The translations under genes were made by a program, and so were the position numbers. DNA of 64,000 bases. Origin: Pseudoalteromonas luteoviolacea B = ATCC 29581 (lineage in GTDB: Bacteria > Pseudomonadota > Gammaproteobacteria > Enterobacterales > Alteromonadaceae). The stretch covers positions 558,001 to 622,000 of the forward strand of contig CAPN01000051.1 of NCBI GenBank assembly GCA_000333235.1, read 5' to 3'. Below, piece after piece: positions 55,293 to 64,000 of this stretch. Positions within the stretch are counted from its first letter, which is position 1, and each line of letters begins with the position of its first letter. Under the pieces are notes generated by a model. That model was given only the letters and a program-made list of their open reading frames with translations, was not told the origin of the DNA and made no database searches.

Positions 55293-56309
55293 ATGGCTAA
55301 AACAACACGCTACACAATCGCCACATTAAATCTGCTTAATTTTGCAGCTCCACCGTATTCCTTTTACCAACTTCATGAAAGTTACAATGACACTCAATGG
55401 CAAACAAAACTGCAATTTATTACCGGCATGATTGAACATCTCAACCCGACGATTATTGCGTTTCAAGAAGTCTTTAGCATTCAGACACTGCAATTATTAT
55501 GCGAAGATTTAGGTTTACCTTACTTTACAACGGTCGCCACACCTAAGCCTGATCCGGTTTATCCGAATGTGCTGTTTAATCCGGTTGTGGCGGTTGCGTC
55601 TAAAGTACCTTTTAAGACAGCACAAGCGTTAGAGCCCTGCCCTGAATTATTAGAGTATTTAAACAATCAGCAACACTTCGAGTTTAACCGTACACCAGTC
55701 AAATGCACCTTTGAGTTGCCTGGGTTTGGTGAGCTTGCTTTGTATGCCGTGCATTTTAAATCGCAACGTGTGCATTCAATGGCACATATGCTTAAAAACG
55801 AAAATCAGGACGATCCTTTGTTGAATCTATTACATCAAACTGTCGGCCAAATGCAATCACAGATCTCTCGTTCGTTAGAAGCCTCGATTGTCTATTATGA
55901 TGCGCTTAAAACGCAACGAGAAAAGCACACTCCAACCATTGTACTTGGAGATTTTAATGATCATATTACCAACGCTGCCTTGTCCTTCATGACACAATCC
56001 TTTCCTCCTAATACCGATCTATCACTTCCCGACAGTGTTGGACTTGCGGATGTATTCCACTTGGCTGATAACGCATTTAGTTTTGATAAAAAACCACCTA
56101 GTCACTATTACCACGGTAAAGGTAACGTCCTTGATTACATACTCGCATCGAAAGAATTTAATCCACATATGCCCACATCCCCGATTAACGCCTTACGCTA
56201 CATTTCATTAGACAAACACCTAGATCCAGAACGCAGTGACGAAGACATTAGATACAGCGATCACGCCTCTATCGCTATCGAATTCGAAGTGTATATCCAA
56301 TCTGCGTGA
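55293..56309 (+). CDS. Endonuclease/exonuclease/phosphatase-family hydrolase
   Basis: A 338-aa metal-dependent phosphodiesterase of the DNase I-like fold. It shows TLNLLNFAAP, IIAFQEVFS (Glu ligand), ALYAVHFKSQR, LGDFNDHIT (catalytic DxN), and the end motif YSDHASIAIEF. No signal peptide was seen. The start is taken at the ATG 24 codons inside the longest frame, which gives the family opening. The substrate is unknown; nucleic acid, phospholipid or sugar-phosphate are all possible in this family. Confidence 0.85.
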   Translation: MAKTTRYTIATLNLLNFAAPPYSFYQLHESYNDTQWQTKLQFITGMIEHLNPTIIAFQEVFSIQTLQLLCEDLGLPYFTTVATPKPDPVYPNVLFNPVVAVASKVPFKTAQALEPCPELLEYLNNQQHFEFNRTPVKCTFELPGFGELALYAVHFKSQRVHSMAHMLKNENQDDPLLNLLHQTVGQMQSQISRSLEASIVYYDALKTQREKHTPTIVLGDFNDHITNAALSFMTQSFPPNTDLSLPDSVGLADVFHLADNAFSFDKKPPSHYYHGKGNVLDYILASKEFNPHMPTSPINALRYISLDKHLDPERSDEDIRYSDHASIAIEFEVYIQSA

Positions 56310-56467
56310 AAATGCGTGTCTGCAGGTTGTTTGGGTTTATACGTTATGGCCGAGCCATAAAACTCACAAATCGATTGCTAATCGCGAACGTAACTTAGGT
56401 ATTAACCCGCTTGGTATCTGTTTTAACCATGCTATACTTGCGCCATTGTTATTGAACGGGATAATTT

Positions 56468-56971
56468 ATGAGAACGTGTGGCGTTGAAATTTCAGGTAAT
56501 GAAATCTTTTTATGTTTACTATCAAAAGACGTTGATGTCTTTGATATCCGCGACATTCGTCAGACTCGCTTTTCTTTACCTCAGAATGGTCAAGACACAG
56601 AGGTAATGCGCAAATTCTATTTCGACTTTAAAAAACTGGTCGAAGATTACAAAATTGATTCAATTTGCATCAAAGAGCGCCCTGCAAAAGGCAAATTTGC
56701 GGGCTCTGCTACTGGGTTTAAATTTGAAGCAACATTGCAACTTATTCCCAATGTAGACGTTCGAATTTTAAGTGGTACAGAAATTAAAGAACAACTAAAG
56801 CGCAACCCTATTCCAATTGAGTTTAGTGAAACTGGCCTTAAAAAGTATCAAGAAAATGCGTTTGCACATGCCTATGTTTATATTATGCGTAAAACATTCA
56901 AAGTAGACGAGAAACTTGAAGCTGAACGTTTAGAAGCACAAAAAAGAGAGGCGCGTAAAGACGTCGAATAG
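56468..56971 (+). CDS. DUF3010-family protein
   Basis: A 167-aa protein that opens MRTCGVEISGNEIFLCLLSK and contains SICIKERPAKGKFAGSATGFK, which I recognise as the DUF3010 family of gammaproteobacteria. The first strand and the KERP block recall RNase H-like or RuvC-like folds, but no activity is known. The charged C-terminal helix (DEKLEAERLEAQKREARKD) is typical. The upstream region 56310-56467 holds only a fragment of the dispersed repeat. Confidence 0.75.
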   Translation: MRTCGVEISGNEIFLCLLSKDVDVFDIRDIRQTRFSLPQNGQDTEVMRKFYFDFKKLVEDYKIDSICIKERPAKGKFAGSATGFKFEATLQLIPNVDVRILSGTEIKEQLKRNPIPIEFSETGLKKYQENAFAHAYVYIMRKTFKVDEKLEAERLEAQKREARKDVE

Positions 56972-56988
56972 TTCGCCTTAAATTATAA

Positions 56989-57019
56989 ATACCCAATCTA
57001 CTTCAAGTTGTTTGGGTAT
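56989..57019. repeat. Second copy of the dispersed intergenic repeat
   Basis: ATACCCAA and TTGGGTAT are inverted repeats. The stretch TCAAGTTGTTTGGGTATA at 57003-57020 is identical to the right arm at 13654-13671 in reverse complement. A shorter related piece, GTTGTTTGGGT, is at 56326-56336. Confidence 0.65.
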
Positions 57020-57021
57020 AT

Positions 57022-57042
57022 AGGAGCTTCGGCTCCTTTTTT
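57022..57042 (+). terminator. Intrinsic terminator of the DUF3010 gene
   Basis: AGGAGC and GCTCCT form a 6-bp stem with a TTCG tetraloop, followed by six T. It adjoins the dispersed repeat. Confidence 0.92.
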
Positions 57043-57078
57043 CTTGACCAATCATCGGACTCTCTTTATCATGGCGCT

Positions 57079-57206
57079 CACTTTGGGGGAGTAGCCTACT
57101 CTTAATTAACTACATTAGTGAATTAAGTTAGCTCATATCAACATAGTTGTGCACTCATTTGCACATGGTATGGGCGTGGATAACACCATTGGCAAGACTC
57201 AAGGTA
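57079..57206 (+). ncRNA. yybP-ykoY manganese riboswitch
   Basis: The hallmark TTTGGGGGAGTAGCCTACT (57082-57100) and a 3' half ending GGCAAGACTCAAGG fit the yybP-ykoY family. CTTTG (57081) can pair with CAAGG (57200-57204) as P1. It precedes a TMEM165/GDT1-type gene, which yybP-ykoY controls in related bacteria when Mn2+ is high. Downstream, GACGGGC (57223) and GCCCGTC (57256) may form the expression hairpin. Confidence 0.88.
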
Positions 57207-57276
57207 ACAACCTTCCCTGTATGACGGGCGGAAGTTTGTTGCCTTGAATTCACAGGCCCGTCTAAGTAGCAATGTT

Positions 57277-57840
57277 ATGGAACCGTTATTCTTATCTACC
57301 GTCACCGTCACCCTCGCCGAAATTGGCGATAAAACACAGCTTCTCGCGTTACTTTTAATAATAAAGTACAAACAACCCGTGCAAATAATGCTCGGTATTG
57401 TAGTCGCAACCTTAGTTAATCATTTGGCAACGGCCTATTTGGGCGCTAGCCTCGATACGATCATCACAAAAGAGTATTTACACTACCTAGTAAGCGCGAG
57501 CTTTTTATTATTAGGACTGTGGTTACTCATACCTGATAAAGAAGAGCCTGTCAGCAATCGATTTGATCACTTTGGTGTATTTAGCGCTACCACTATTTTG
57601 TTTTTTCTTGCGGAGCTTGGTGATAAAACTCAGGTTGCGACAGCTTTACTCGCGTCTCAATTTGATTCCATTGTTTATGTAACGATTGGTTCAACACTCG
57701 GAATGCTTGCAGCTAACGTGCCGGTTCTGTATTTTGGTGAGGCGCTGTTAAAAGTTATTCCGTTGACCACATTTAGAGTGATCGCTGCAACAGTCACCAT
57801 CTTAATTGGTCTGTATGGGTTTTATAGCCAATCAATTTAA
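57277..57840 (+). CDS. mneA: TMEM165/GDT1-family manganese exporter (MneA-type)
   Basis: A 187-aa inner membrane protein with two repeats of three segments, each holding the E-x-G-D-K-T motif (TLAEIGDKTQLLALLL and FFLAELGDKTQVATALL). Bacterial members export Mn2+. The yybP-ykoY riboswitch upstream supports manganese-induced expression. The ATG at 57277 gives the family start; an in-frame TTG 11 codons earlier lies in the expression hairpin region. Confidence 0.9.
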   Translation: MEPLFLSTVTVTLAEIGDKTQLLALLLIIKYKQPVQIMLGIVVATLVNHLATAYLGASLDTIITKEYLHYLVSASFLLLGLWLLIPDKEEPVSNRFDHFGVFSATTILFFLAELGDKTQVATALLASQFDSIVYVTIGSTLGMLAANVPVLYFGEALLKVIPLTTFRVIAATVTILIGLYGFYSQSI

Positions 57841-58103
57841 ACAGGCCTGTTTTAGAGTGCTACCGTGTTTTCACTAGGTAGTACGCGAGTGTAGGAATGC
57901 AGCAGCTTTTAAATTAGCGTAACAACGCAGTGGATAGACACAGAGGCTCCCAACGGGCAAGTTTTACCGGCATATGCCGCCTTATTGATTTTGATAAAAT
58001 AAAAGCAACCATCAGCAATTAATGCCGTGCTTAACAACTCTCAAATTCACACTGAACGAGCACTTTGAAGTCATTTTGCTATAGACAATATAGAGGTCAA
58101 TTC

Positions 58104-59945
58104 ATGTTTACATGGTTTGAGAAGCTTACAACTCCATTTCCACAAAACCAAGCGAGTCAGCCACCCTATGGCCTTTTCGCCTTTTGCCGATTCTATACGC
58201 GGGGAATGGAAAAGCCCTTGTTGATCATGTCGTTTTTGGCAGCAACATTAGCAATACTTGAAGTAATGCTGTTTAGCTTTATGGGGTCACTTGTCGATTG
58301 GTTTAGTCACTATACACCAGAACAGCTTTTTACTGAGAAAGACCATGAGTTAGGGTTCATGGTAATAATTACACTCGTTGTGTTACCAATTTTGGTGTTC
58401 ATTCATTCAGCCATTTTGCATCAATCGTTACTGGGCAACTATCCGATGTCGATCCGCTGGCAAGCACACCGCTATTTGCTTAAGCAAAGCTTATCTTTTT
58501 ACCAAGATGAATTTGCAGGGCGAATTGCAACGAAAGTAATGCAGACTTCATTAGCTGTACGCGAAACCGTGATGAAATTACTTGATGTATTGGTTTATAT
58601 TTGCGTCTATTTCTTCGCTATTCTCGTACTCGTTGCTCAATCCGATCTTAAGCTTGTCATCCCACTTATCGTTTGGCTTATCGCTTACATCGGTATTCAA
58701 TACTATTTTGTCCCAAAACTAAAACAAGTTTCTACCGCACAGGCCGATGCTCGCTCGGAAATGACCGGACGCATTGTCGACAGCTACACCAACATTTCGA
58801 CTGTAAAGCTCTTTTCCCACACAAAAAGAGAAGAAGAATACGCCAAAGAAAGCATGGATATTTTTTTAGAACCGGTATACCAGCAAATGCGTTTGGCAAC
58901 CAGTTTGAATTTTAGTGTTCATTTAATAAATTATTTGTTGGTATTCAGTGTCGCGGCAATCAGCGTTTATCTGTGGTCTTTATCCCTTGTCACTGCAGGG
59001 GCAATTGCAATTACAGTAAGCCTAGCGCTGCGTTTAAATGGCATGGCGCAGTGGATAATGTGGGAAGTAAGTGGGCTTTTTGAAAATATTGGCACCGTTG
59101 CTGATGGAATGAGTTCGCTATCACAACCTCTCGAACTTACCGATTCTAATGACGCAAAGGAAATGACAGTAAAAAATGGACAAATTGACTTTAAACAAGT
59201 TTTTTTCGCCTACAAACGTCACGACGACCAAACCCGTCCTGTGATCCAATCTCTTAATTTATCCATAAAACCCGGTGAGAAAATTGGCCTGGTTGGTCGT
59301 TCTGGTGCCGGAAAATCAACCTTAGTAAATTTATTATTACGCTTTTATGATGTCGACCAAGGAGAAATTTGCATTGACGGACAAAACATAAAAACCGTGA
59401 CACAAGAGAGTCTGCGCAAACACATTGCAATGGTTACCCAAGATACGGCTCTTTTGCATCGTAGTGTTCAAGATAACATTCTTTATGGGCGACCTACTGC
59501 TTCTTTACAGCAAGTGATTGATGCCGCGACTAAAGCCCAAGCCATACAGTTTATCCATGAATTGGAAGATAAATTTGGCAATAAAGGCTTTTCAGCCCAA
59601 GTTGGAGAACGCGGTGTCAAATTATCTGGTGGACAACGTCAACGAATCGCCATAGCGCGTGTACTTTTAAAGGACGCCCCCATCCTTATATTGGATGAAG
59701 CAACTTCAGCACTCGACTCAGAGGTCGAAGCGGCGATTCAAGATAGCCTCGAAGAGCTAATGGAAGGAAAAACCGTTATTGCCATTGCGCATCGCCTATC
59801 AACGATAGCTAAACTAGACCGATTAATCGTCATTGATGATGGCAACATTGTCGAACAAGGCTCACATCAAGAGCTACTGCTGCACAATGGTGTTTATGCA
59901 AAACTGTGGGCACACCAAACGGGTGGCTTTATTGGCGTGGAGTAA
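58104..59945 (+). CDS. ABC exporter with fused membrane and ATPase domains
   Basis: A 613-aa type IV ABC exporter. Six membrane segments cover about 40-330. The ATPase domain shows Walker A GLVGRSGAGKSTL, Q-loop MVTQDTALL, signature LSGGQRQRIA, and Walker B ILILDEATSALD with the H-loop IAHRLST. The start is ATG with AGAGG 7 nt upstream. Its substrate is not known; the type resembles lipid or drug exporters. Its 3' end overlaps the convergent TetR gene by 17 nt. Confidence 0.9.
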   Translation: MFTWFEKLTTPFPQNQASQPPYGLFAFCRFYTRGMEKPLLIMSFLAATLAILEVMLFSFMGSLVDWFSHYTPEQLFTEKDHELGFMVIITLVVLPILVFIHSAILHQSLLGNYPMSIRWQAHRYLLKQSLSFYQDEFAGRIATKVMQTSLAVRETVMKLLDVLVYICVYFFAILVLVAQSDLKLVIPLIVWLIAYIGIQYYFVPKLKQVSTAQADARSEMTGRIVDSYTNISTVKLFSHTKREEEYAKESMDIFLEPVYQQMRLATSLNFSVHLINYLLVFSVAAISVYLWSLSLVTAGAIAITVSLALRLNGMAQWIMWEVSGLFENIGTVADGMSSLSQPLELTDSNDAKEMTVKNGQIDFKQVFFAYKRHDDQTRPVIQSLNLSIKPGEKIGLVGRSGAGKSTLVNLLLRFYDVDQGEICIDGQNIKTVTQESLRKHIAMVTQDTALLHRSVQDNILYGRPTASLQQVIDAATKAQAIQFIHELEDKFGNKGFSAQVGERGVKLSGGQRQRIAIARVLLKDAPILILDEATSALDSEVEAAIQDSLEELMEGKTVIAIAHRLSTIAKLDRLIVIDDGNIVEQGSHQELLLHNGVYAKLWAHQTGGFIGVE

Positions 59946-60528
59946 CACCTTGGCAAAATAGCGCGACGGCTTGTTGAAGCAATACATCTAGCTTTGCTTC
60001 TTCGAGCGGTGCTTGCCATTTTAGCACTTGCTCCCAATACGTAAGCTTTTTTAATCCTCCCCAAAAAAACGCAGCGGCTAATTCTGGGTCCACATCGCCC
60101 AAACTTCCTTCGTTTCCTGCATCTTTAAACCATTGTAAAAGTGCGCATTCACAATTGACAAATCTGGCCGATAGGCGCTGTGCTTGCTCTTTGTTACGCA
60201 TGGATTCAATCATTACTATCCGCGATAAAGTTAAATAATCTTCATCGGCGAGCAAACTTGCTGCACTTCTCGCTAAGTGCGCTAACTGCGTTTCTAAGCC
60301 GTAATTCGGAATGTATTGGATTGTCGCAAGTGGATTTATGCGGCTAATTAAGCGGTTTACCACTTCATCAAATAAAGACTCTTTATTTGGAAAGTGTTTA
60401 TAGAGTGTTCGTTTTGAAACGTGTGCTTTGCTCGCTATCGTTTCCATTGTGGTTGCGGCCAGACCATTTTGGGCAAATTGAGCAATCGCCGCTTGGACTA
60501 TATTGTCTTGCTTGTCATTAGAATGCAT
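59929..60528 (-). CDS. TetR/AcrR-family regulator of the RND operon
   Basis: A 199-aa repressor with the N-terminal HTH AATTMETIASKAHVSKRTLYKHFPNKESLF (about 19-48) and an AcrR-like ligand domain. It is divergent from an RND efflux operon. Two 18-bp operator repeats lie in the intergenic region, so it probably represses the pump and itself until a toxic compound binds. The arrangement matches AcrR-acrAB. Confidence 0.9.
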   Translation of the reverse strand: MHSNDKQDNIVQAAIAQFAQNGLAATTMETIASKAHVSKRTLYKHFPNKESLFDEVVNRLISRINPLATIQYIPNYGLETQLAHLARSAASLLADEDYLTLSRIVMIESMRNKEQAQRLSARFVNCECALLQWFKDAGNEGSLGDVDPELAAAFFWGGLKKLTYWEQVLKWQAPLEEAKLDVLLQQAVALFCQGVTPRQ

Positions 60529-60587
60529 TTTGCCGCCTACCTCTTCGAATTAGCGTCTAGTTTAAGCCTAATAGGAAACAAAAAATA

Positions 60588-60637
60588 GTATACGATATCG
60601 TTTACTTTAAAAATAAAAGGTATACACTATCGTTTAC
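60588..60637. promoter_or_regulatory. Two operators between tetR and the RND operon
   Basis: GTATACGATATCGTTTAC (60588-60605) and GTATACACTATCGTTTAC (60620-60637) are near-identical imperfect palindromes, 32 bp apart. They lie 60-110 nt before the regulator start and 265 nt before the pump start. The remaining 60638-60901 shows no gene. Confidence 0.78.
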
Positions 60638-60901
60638 TCACTTATTAATGCACCAAGTCATTTTACATTTCATCAATCTGTAGATGATATCTAGTAGCGG
60701 TTTGCGCGAATGTAACTAAACTTGGTTCGTCAATCTTGCGAGTGAAGAAAACTAGGCGTGTACTTTCATTTCAAGCTCGGCAACTAATAGTTATAACACA
60801 CGCTATTATAGTAACTTAAAATAATTACTAATCTGTATATTTTAGTAGTCTATTTAAATTGCTAAATATACCTATTTGTACAATACAGGATCGGAGTGTT
60901 C

Positions 60902-62077
60902 ATGTATTTTTCAACTAAAAAACATCAATTTATCGCCTTTTCTACAGTAAGTGCAATGACGTTACTACTTAGTGCATGCAATCAAGAAAATGCCCAAAAC
61001 GCACATACTGGTATGCCACCTGCGCAGGTTCAAACTATTGCGATACAAAAATCATCCGTACCTTTTTCTATTGAACTGCCTGCAACGCTTTCAGGTAATA
61101 AAGAAGTAGAGATCCGAGCACGCGTGTCTGGGATAATTGAATCACGCAATTTTGAAGAAGGTCAGACCGTAAATAAGGGAGATTCATTATTTACTCTCGA
61201 TCTTCAGCCTTTCAAACTTGAACTAGAGAAGGCGAAAGCACAATTAGAAGCGGCTAAAGCGACGCTAAATCAGGCAAAACGCGAACGAGACAGATTGGAT
61301 GCGTTACAAAATGAGCGTTCGGTATCAAAAAGAGATTTTGATAATGCGGTATCGTCGTATGAAATTGCCGTAGCCAATCTCGCTGCTGCTGAAGTGTCGC
61401 TTAAAAATGCGCAACTTGATTTAGATTACGCCCAAGTAAAAGCGCCTGTAACTGGTATTGTTGGTCGTGAGTTTGTGTCTCAAGGCAGCTATGTTCAAGG
61501 CCCGAGTGTGTTGCTAACAGAAGTAACCGACACCTCCAAAATGAGAATTCGTTTTGGATTTTCAGAGCGTGAACAATTGGCCATGCGCAAAGAGGTCAAT
61601 GAAGGTTCATTATCTTTACCTAACGATAATCATTTTGAAGCCCAAGTTATTTTGCAAGACAATTCTGTTTACGGTCAGATGGGTATCGTCAATTTCAGCG
61701 ATGTTCGTGTAAATCGAAATACGGGCACGAGTGAACTCCAAGCAATGATTGACAATCCAACAGGTCAACTTAGACCAGGCCAATTTGTGCGAGTAAGATT
61801 AAATGGGGCAATACGCAATTCGGCGTTTGTTGTGCCCCAAAAAGCGGTTTTAGATAACGGCACTGGTAAGTTCGTTTACGTAGCAACACCGAACGAACAA
61901 GGCATGTTAGTCGCACTACAGGCGCCCGTTGAAGTCGCAGAATGGGTTAATTTAAATGGCGAGAATGCATGGGTTATTAAGTCCGGATTACAAGAAGGTC
62001 AAAACGTCATCATTGAAGGTATGGCTCGCATTTTCTTTCCAGGCATGCCTGTACAAATAAATAATGAGGGAGCCTAA
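60902..62077 (+). CDS. RND efflux periplasmic adaptor (AcrA/MexA family)
   Basis: A 391-aa lipoprotein adaptor with lipobox LLLSAC, a lipoyl/hairpin domain (about 60-200, with long coiled-coil KAKAQLEAAKATLNQAKRER) and beta-barrel and membrane-proximal parts (VKAPVTGIVGREFVSQGSYV). It links the RND pump to an outer membrane channel. The ATG at 60902 has GGAG 5 nt upstream and is preferred to an upstream GTG. It starts 5 nt ahead of the pump gene operon partner. Confidence 0.93.
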   Translation: MYFSTKKHQFIAFSTVSAMTLLLSACNQENAQNAHTGMPPAQVQTIAIQKSSVPFSIELPATLSGNKEVEIRARVSGIIESRNFEEGQTVNKGDSLFTLDLQPFKLELEKAKAQLEAAKATLNQAKRERDRLDALQNERSVSKRDFDNAVSSYEIAVANLAAAEVSLKNAQLDLDYAQVKAPVTGIVGREFVSQGSYVQGPSVLLTEVTDTSKMRIRFGFSEREQLAMRKEVNEGSLSLPNDNHFEAQVILQDNSVYGQMGIVNFSDVRVNRNTGTSELQAMIDNPTGQLRPGQFVRVRLNGAIRNSAFVVPQKAVLDNGTGKFVYVATPNEQGMLVALQAPVEVAEWVNLNGENAWVIKSGLQEGQNVIIEGMARIFFPGMPVQINNEGA

Positions 62078-62082
62078 TCTAT

Positions 62083-64000
62083 ATGTTCTCGAGATACTTT
62101 ATAGACAGGCCAATCTTTGCGTTTGTTATCTCTATCGTAATCGTATTAGCTGGCTTAGCGGCTATGCGCAGCTTACCAATCGCTCAATATCCAGAAATTG
62201 CGCCTCCTGTTGTACAGGTAACTGCGGTATATCCAGGCGCTTCTGCTGATGTATTAGAACAGACCGTTGCTGCACCAATCGAAAATGCCATTACGGGCGT
62301 AGAAGGCATGATGTACATGGACTCAACGAGCACTAGTTCAGGTGTCACGACGATCGCAGTAACCTTTGAGATTGGCACCGACGTCGATCAGGCAGCTGTT
62401 GATGTCAATAACCGAGTAAAGCAAGTCGAAGCACGCTTGCCTGAAGAAACACGTCGCCAAGGTGTTGTCGTTGCGAAAGGTTCGTCAAGCTTTTTGCAAG
62501 TTCACGCGTTTTATTCACCTGATGGCACTCGTTCGAGTTTGTGGACGTCCAATTATGTCACCATGAACATTCTCGATCGTATAAAGCGTATTCCCGGCAC
62601 CACTAGTGTTCAGATCTTTGGTGCGAAAGATTACGCTATGCGCGTTTGGCTTCGTCCTGACATCATGAGTCAATTAGGAGTAACCGTTGAAGAAGTCAGT
62701 AATGCAATCCGCGAACAAAATTCACAGTATGCTGCCGGAGCTATAGGTGCGACTCCAACCTCAAACAACCCACAGGAACTTGTATACAGTGTTACTGCTA
62801 AGGGAAGATTATCGACCCCTGAAGAATTTGACCAAATCATTATTCGCGCAAATCCTGACGGCTCGTCACTGCGCCTAAAAGACATAGCAAAGGTTGAACT
62901 CGGCTCGAAAGACTATAACTTTGCAGGAACTTACAACGGTAAAGAAGCCGTGTTACTTGGTATCTTTCTACAACCCGGCGCTAATGCACTCGATGTCGCC
63001 AATGAGGTTGAAGCGACAATTGATGAGATCAAATCTTCATTTCCACAAGGTTTAAGCCATGCAATACCTTACGATACCACTCGGTTTGTTGAAGTATCGA
63101 TACGCGAGGTATTAAAAACCCTTGCCGAAGCGATGGTGCTTGTATTTTTAGTTGTCTATCTATTTTTACAGAATTGGCGTGCTACGCTCATTCCTTCTTT
63201 GGCCGTACCAGTGTCTTTGCTTGGTACATTTGCAGGGCTATACATGCTCGGCTACTCAATCAATACCTTAACGTTATTTGGTATGGTTTTATCCATCGGA
63301 ATTGTCGTCGATGACGCAATTGTCGTCCTTGAAAACGTTGAAAGGATCATGCACGAACAGCATTTGTCAGCGAGAGAAGCGGCAATTAAAGCAATGCAAG
63401 AAGTCAGTGGCCCAGTGGTCGCCATCGTACTTGTTCTGTGCTCTGTCTTTGTTCCTATCGCCTTCCTTGGTGGATTAACCGGTGAATTATTTCGCCAATT
63501 CGCCATTACAATTTCTATCTCTGTCAGTTTATCGGGTGTGGTAGCACTGACAATGACACCGGCACTTTGCGTGGCAATCTTGAAGCACGAAGATAAACAA
63601 ACAGCGCGCGTGTTTGTGTGGTTTAATAATTGGTTTGCAAAAATTACGGGGCGCTATGTCAGTTCAGTTAGTTTCATGGTGCGACGTGGATTATTAGGCT
63701 TAACATTAATGCTCGCAATGGTCGCGTCCACCGCATTTCTTTGGAAAAACACACCAAATTCGCTCGTACCAGATGAAGACCAAGGCTTTTATATCAGCGC
63801 CATTTTCCTACCTGACGGCGCATCGCTTGAACGAACCAATGCTGTCGTTGCTGAAGTCATTGAAGCCATTCAGTCAAACCCTGCTAATGAAAACGTCGTC
63901 GCGTTTACTGGGTTTGATTTCATCGGTGGCGGATATAAAAATAGCGCTGCGACTATCTTTGTAACCCAAAGTCACTGGGACGAACGAGAAATAGACGTAA
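62083..64000 (+). CDS. RND multidrug efflux pump (AcrB/MexB family), 3' end outside window
   Basis: Inner membrane proton-drug antiporter. About 639 of roughly 1040 residues are in view. It opens MFSRYFIDRPIFAFVISIVI, then has the first porter domain, the proton-relay DD in SIGIVVDDAIVVLEN, and the second membrane block. It starts 5 nt after the adaptor gene. No TolC-like outer membrane gene is in the window, so a shared TolC is likely. The last part lies beyond the right edge. Confidence 0.95.
   Translation, partial: MFSRYFIDRPIFAFVISIVIVLAGLAAMRSLPIAQYPEIAPPVVQVTAVYPGASADVLEQTVAAPIENAITGVEGMMYMDSTSTSSGVTTIAVTFEIGTDVDQAAVDVNNRVKQVEARLPEETRRQGVVVAKGSSSFLQVHAFYSPDGTRSSLWTSNYVTMNILDRIKRIPGTTSVQIFGAKDYAMRVWLRPDIMSQLGVTVEEVSNAIREQNSQYAAGAIGATPTSNNPQELVYSVTAKGRLSTPEEFDQIIIRANPDGSSLRLKDIAKVELGSKDYNFAGTYNGKEAVLLGIFLQPGANALDVANEVEATIDEIKSSFPQGLSHAIPYDTTRFVEVSIREVLKTLAEAMVLVFLVVYLFLQNWRATLIPSLAVPVSLLGTFAGLYMLGYSINTLTLFGMVLSIGIVVDDAIVVLENVERIMHEQHLSAREAAIKAMQEVSGPVVAIVLVLCSVFVPIAFLGGLTGELFRQFAITISISVSLSGVVALTMTPALCVAILKHEDKQTARVFVWFNNWFAKITGRYVSSVSFMVRRGLLGLTLMLAMVASTAFLWKNTPNSLVPDEDQGFYISAIFLPDGASLERTNAVVAEVIEAIQSNPANENVVAFTGFDFIGGGYKNSAATIFVTQSHWDEREIDV

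Overview
The window is AT-rich gammaproteobacterial chromosome. The gene set fits a marine member of the Alteromonadales: bioA divergent from bioBFCD, sppA-ansA, thrS-infC-rpmI-rplT, miaE, rhombosortase, a DUF3010 protein, LytS/LytR-type signalling and an AcrAB-type pump. The genus cannot be read from sequence alone.

Bases 1 to about 11,067 are the right-hand part of a Tn7-like transposon; its other end lies left of the window. From left to right it holds a type I restriction-modification operon under a WYL-domain regulator (hsdS is cut by the window edge, and hsdR is not in view), a small unknown gene whose ribosome binding site lies in a hairpin, and an unusual pair made of a catalytically dead HsdM-like protein and a one-domain HsdS-like protein. 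The pair is divergent from a tightly overlapped tnsA-tnsB-tnsC-tnsD/tniQ operon. A terminator and four spaced copies of an 8-bp motif (TCAYRTTA, probable TnsB sites) follow, ending at the stop codon of a host periplasmic binding-protein gene. The dead HsdM/HsdS pair beside the transposition operon is the best candidate here for an undescribed system, for example a modification-enzyme-derived DNA recognition module for target choice or self-protection. That role is inference.

From 11,068 to 64,000 the window is ordinary core chromosome: miaE, malic enzyme, gamma-glutamyltransferase, rhombosortase, an S9 peptidase, purEK, a TetR regulator with twin operators, the biotin genes with a BirA-type operator, asnS, fklB, tRNA-Ser(UGA), fadH, sppA-ansA, gnd, pykA with a rich control region, a LytS/LytR pair, a SulP transporter, an Lrp regulator, an M14 peptidase, the thrS-infC-rpmI-rplT operon with an AUU start for infC, a manganese (yybP-ykoY) riboswitch before a TMEM165/MneA-type exporter, an ABC exporter, and a TetR-controlled RND efflux operon cut by the right edge.

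Many genes are separated by clear intrinsic terminators. Starts were moved inward from the longest open frame wherever a Shine-Dalgarno sequence, a promoter or family length pointed to a later codon. Those choices are explained per gene.
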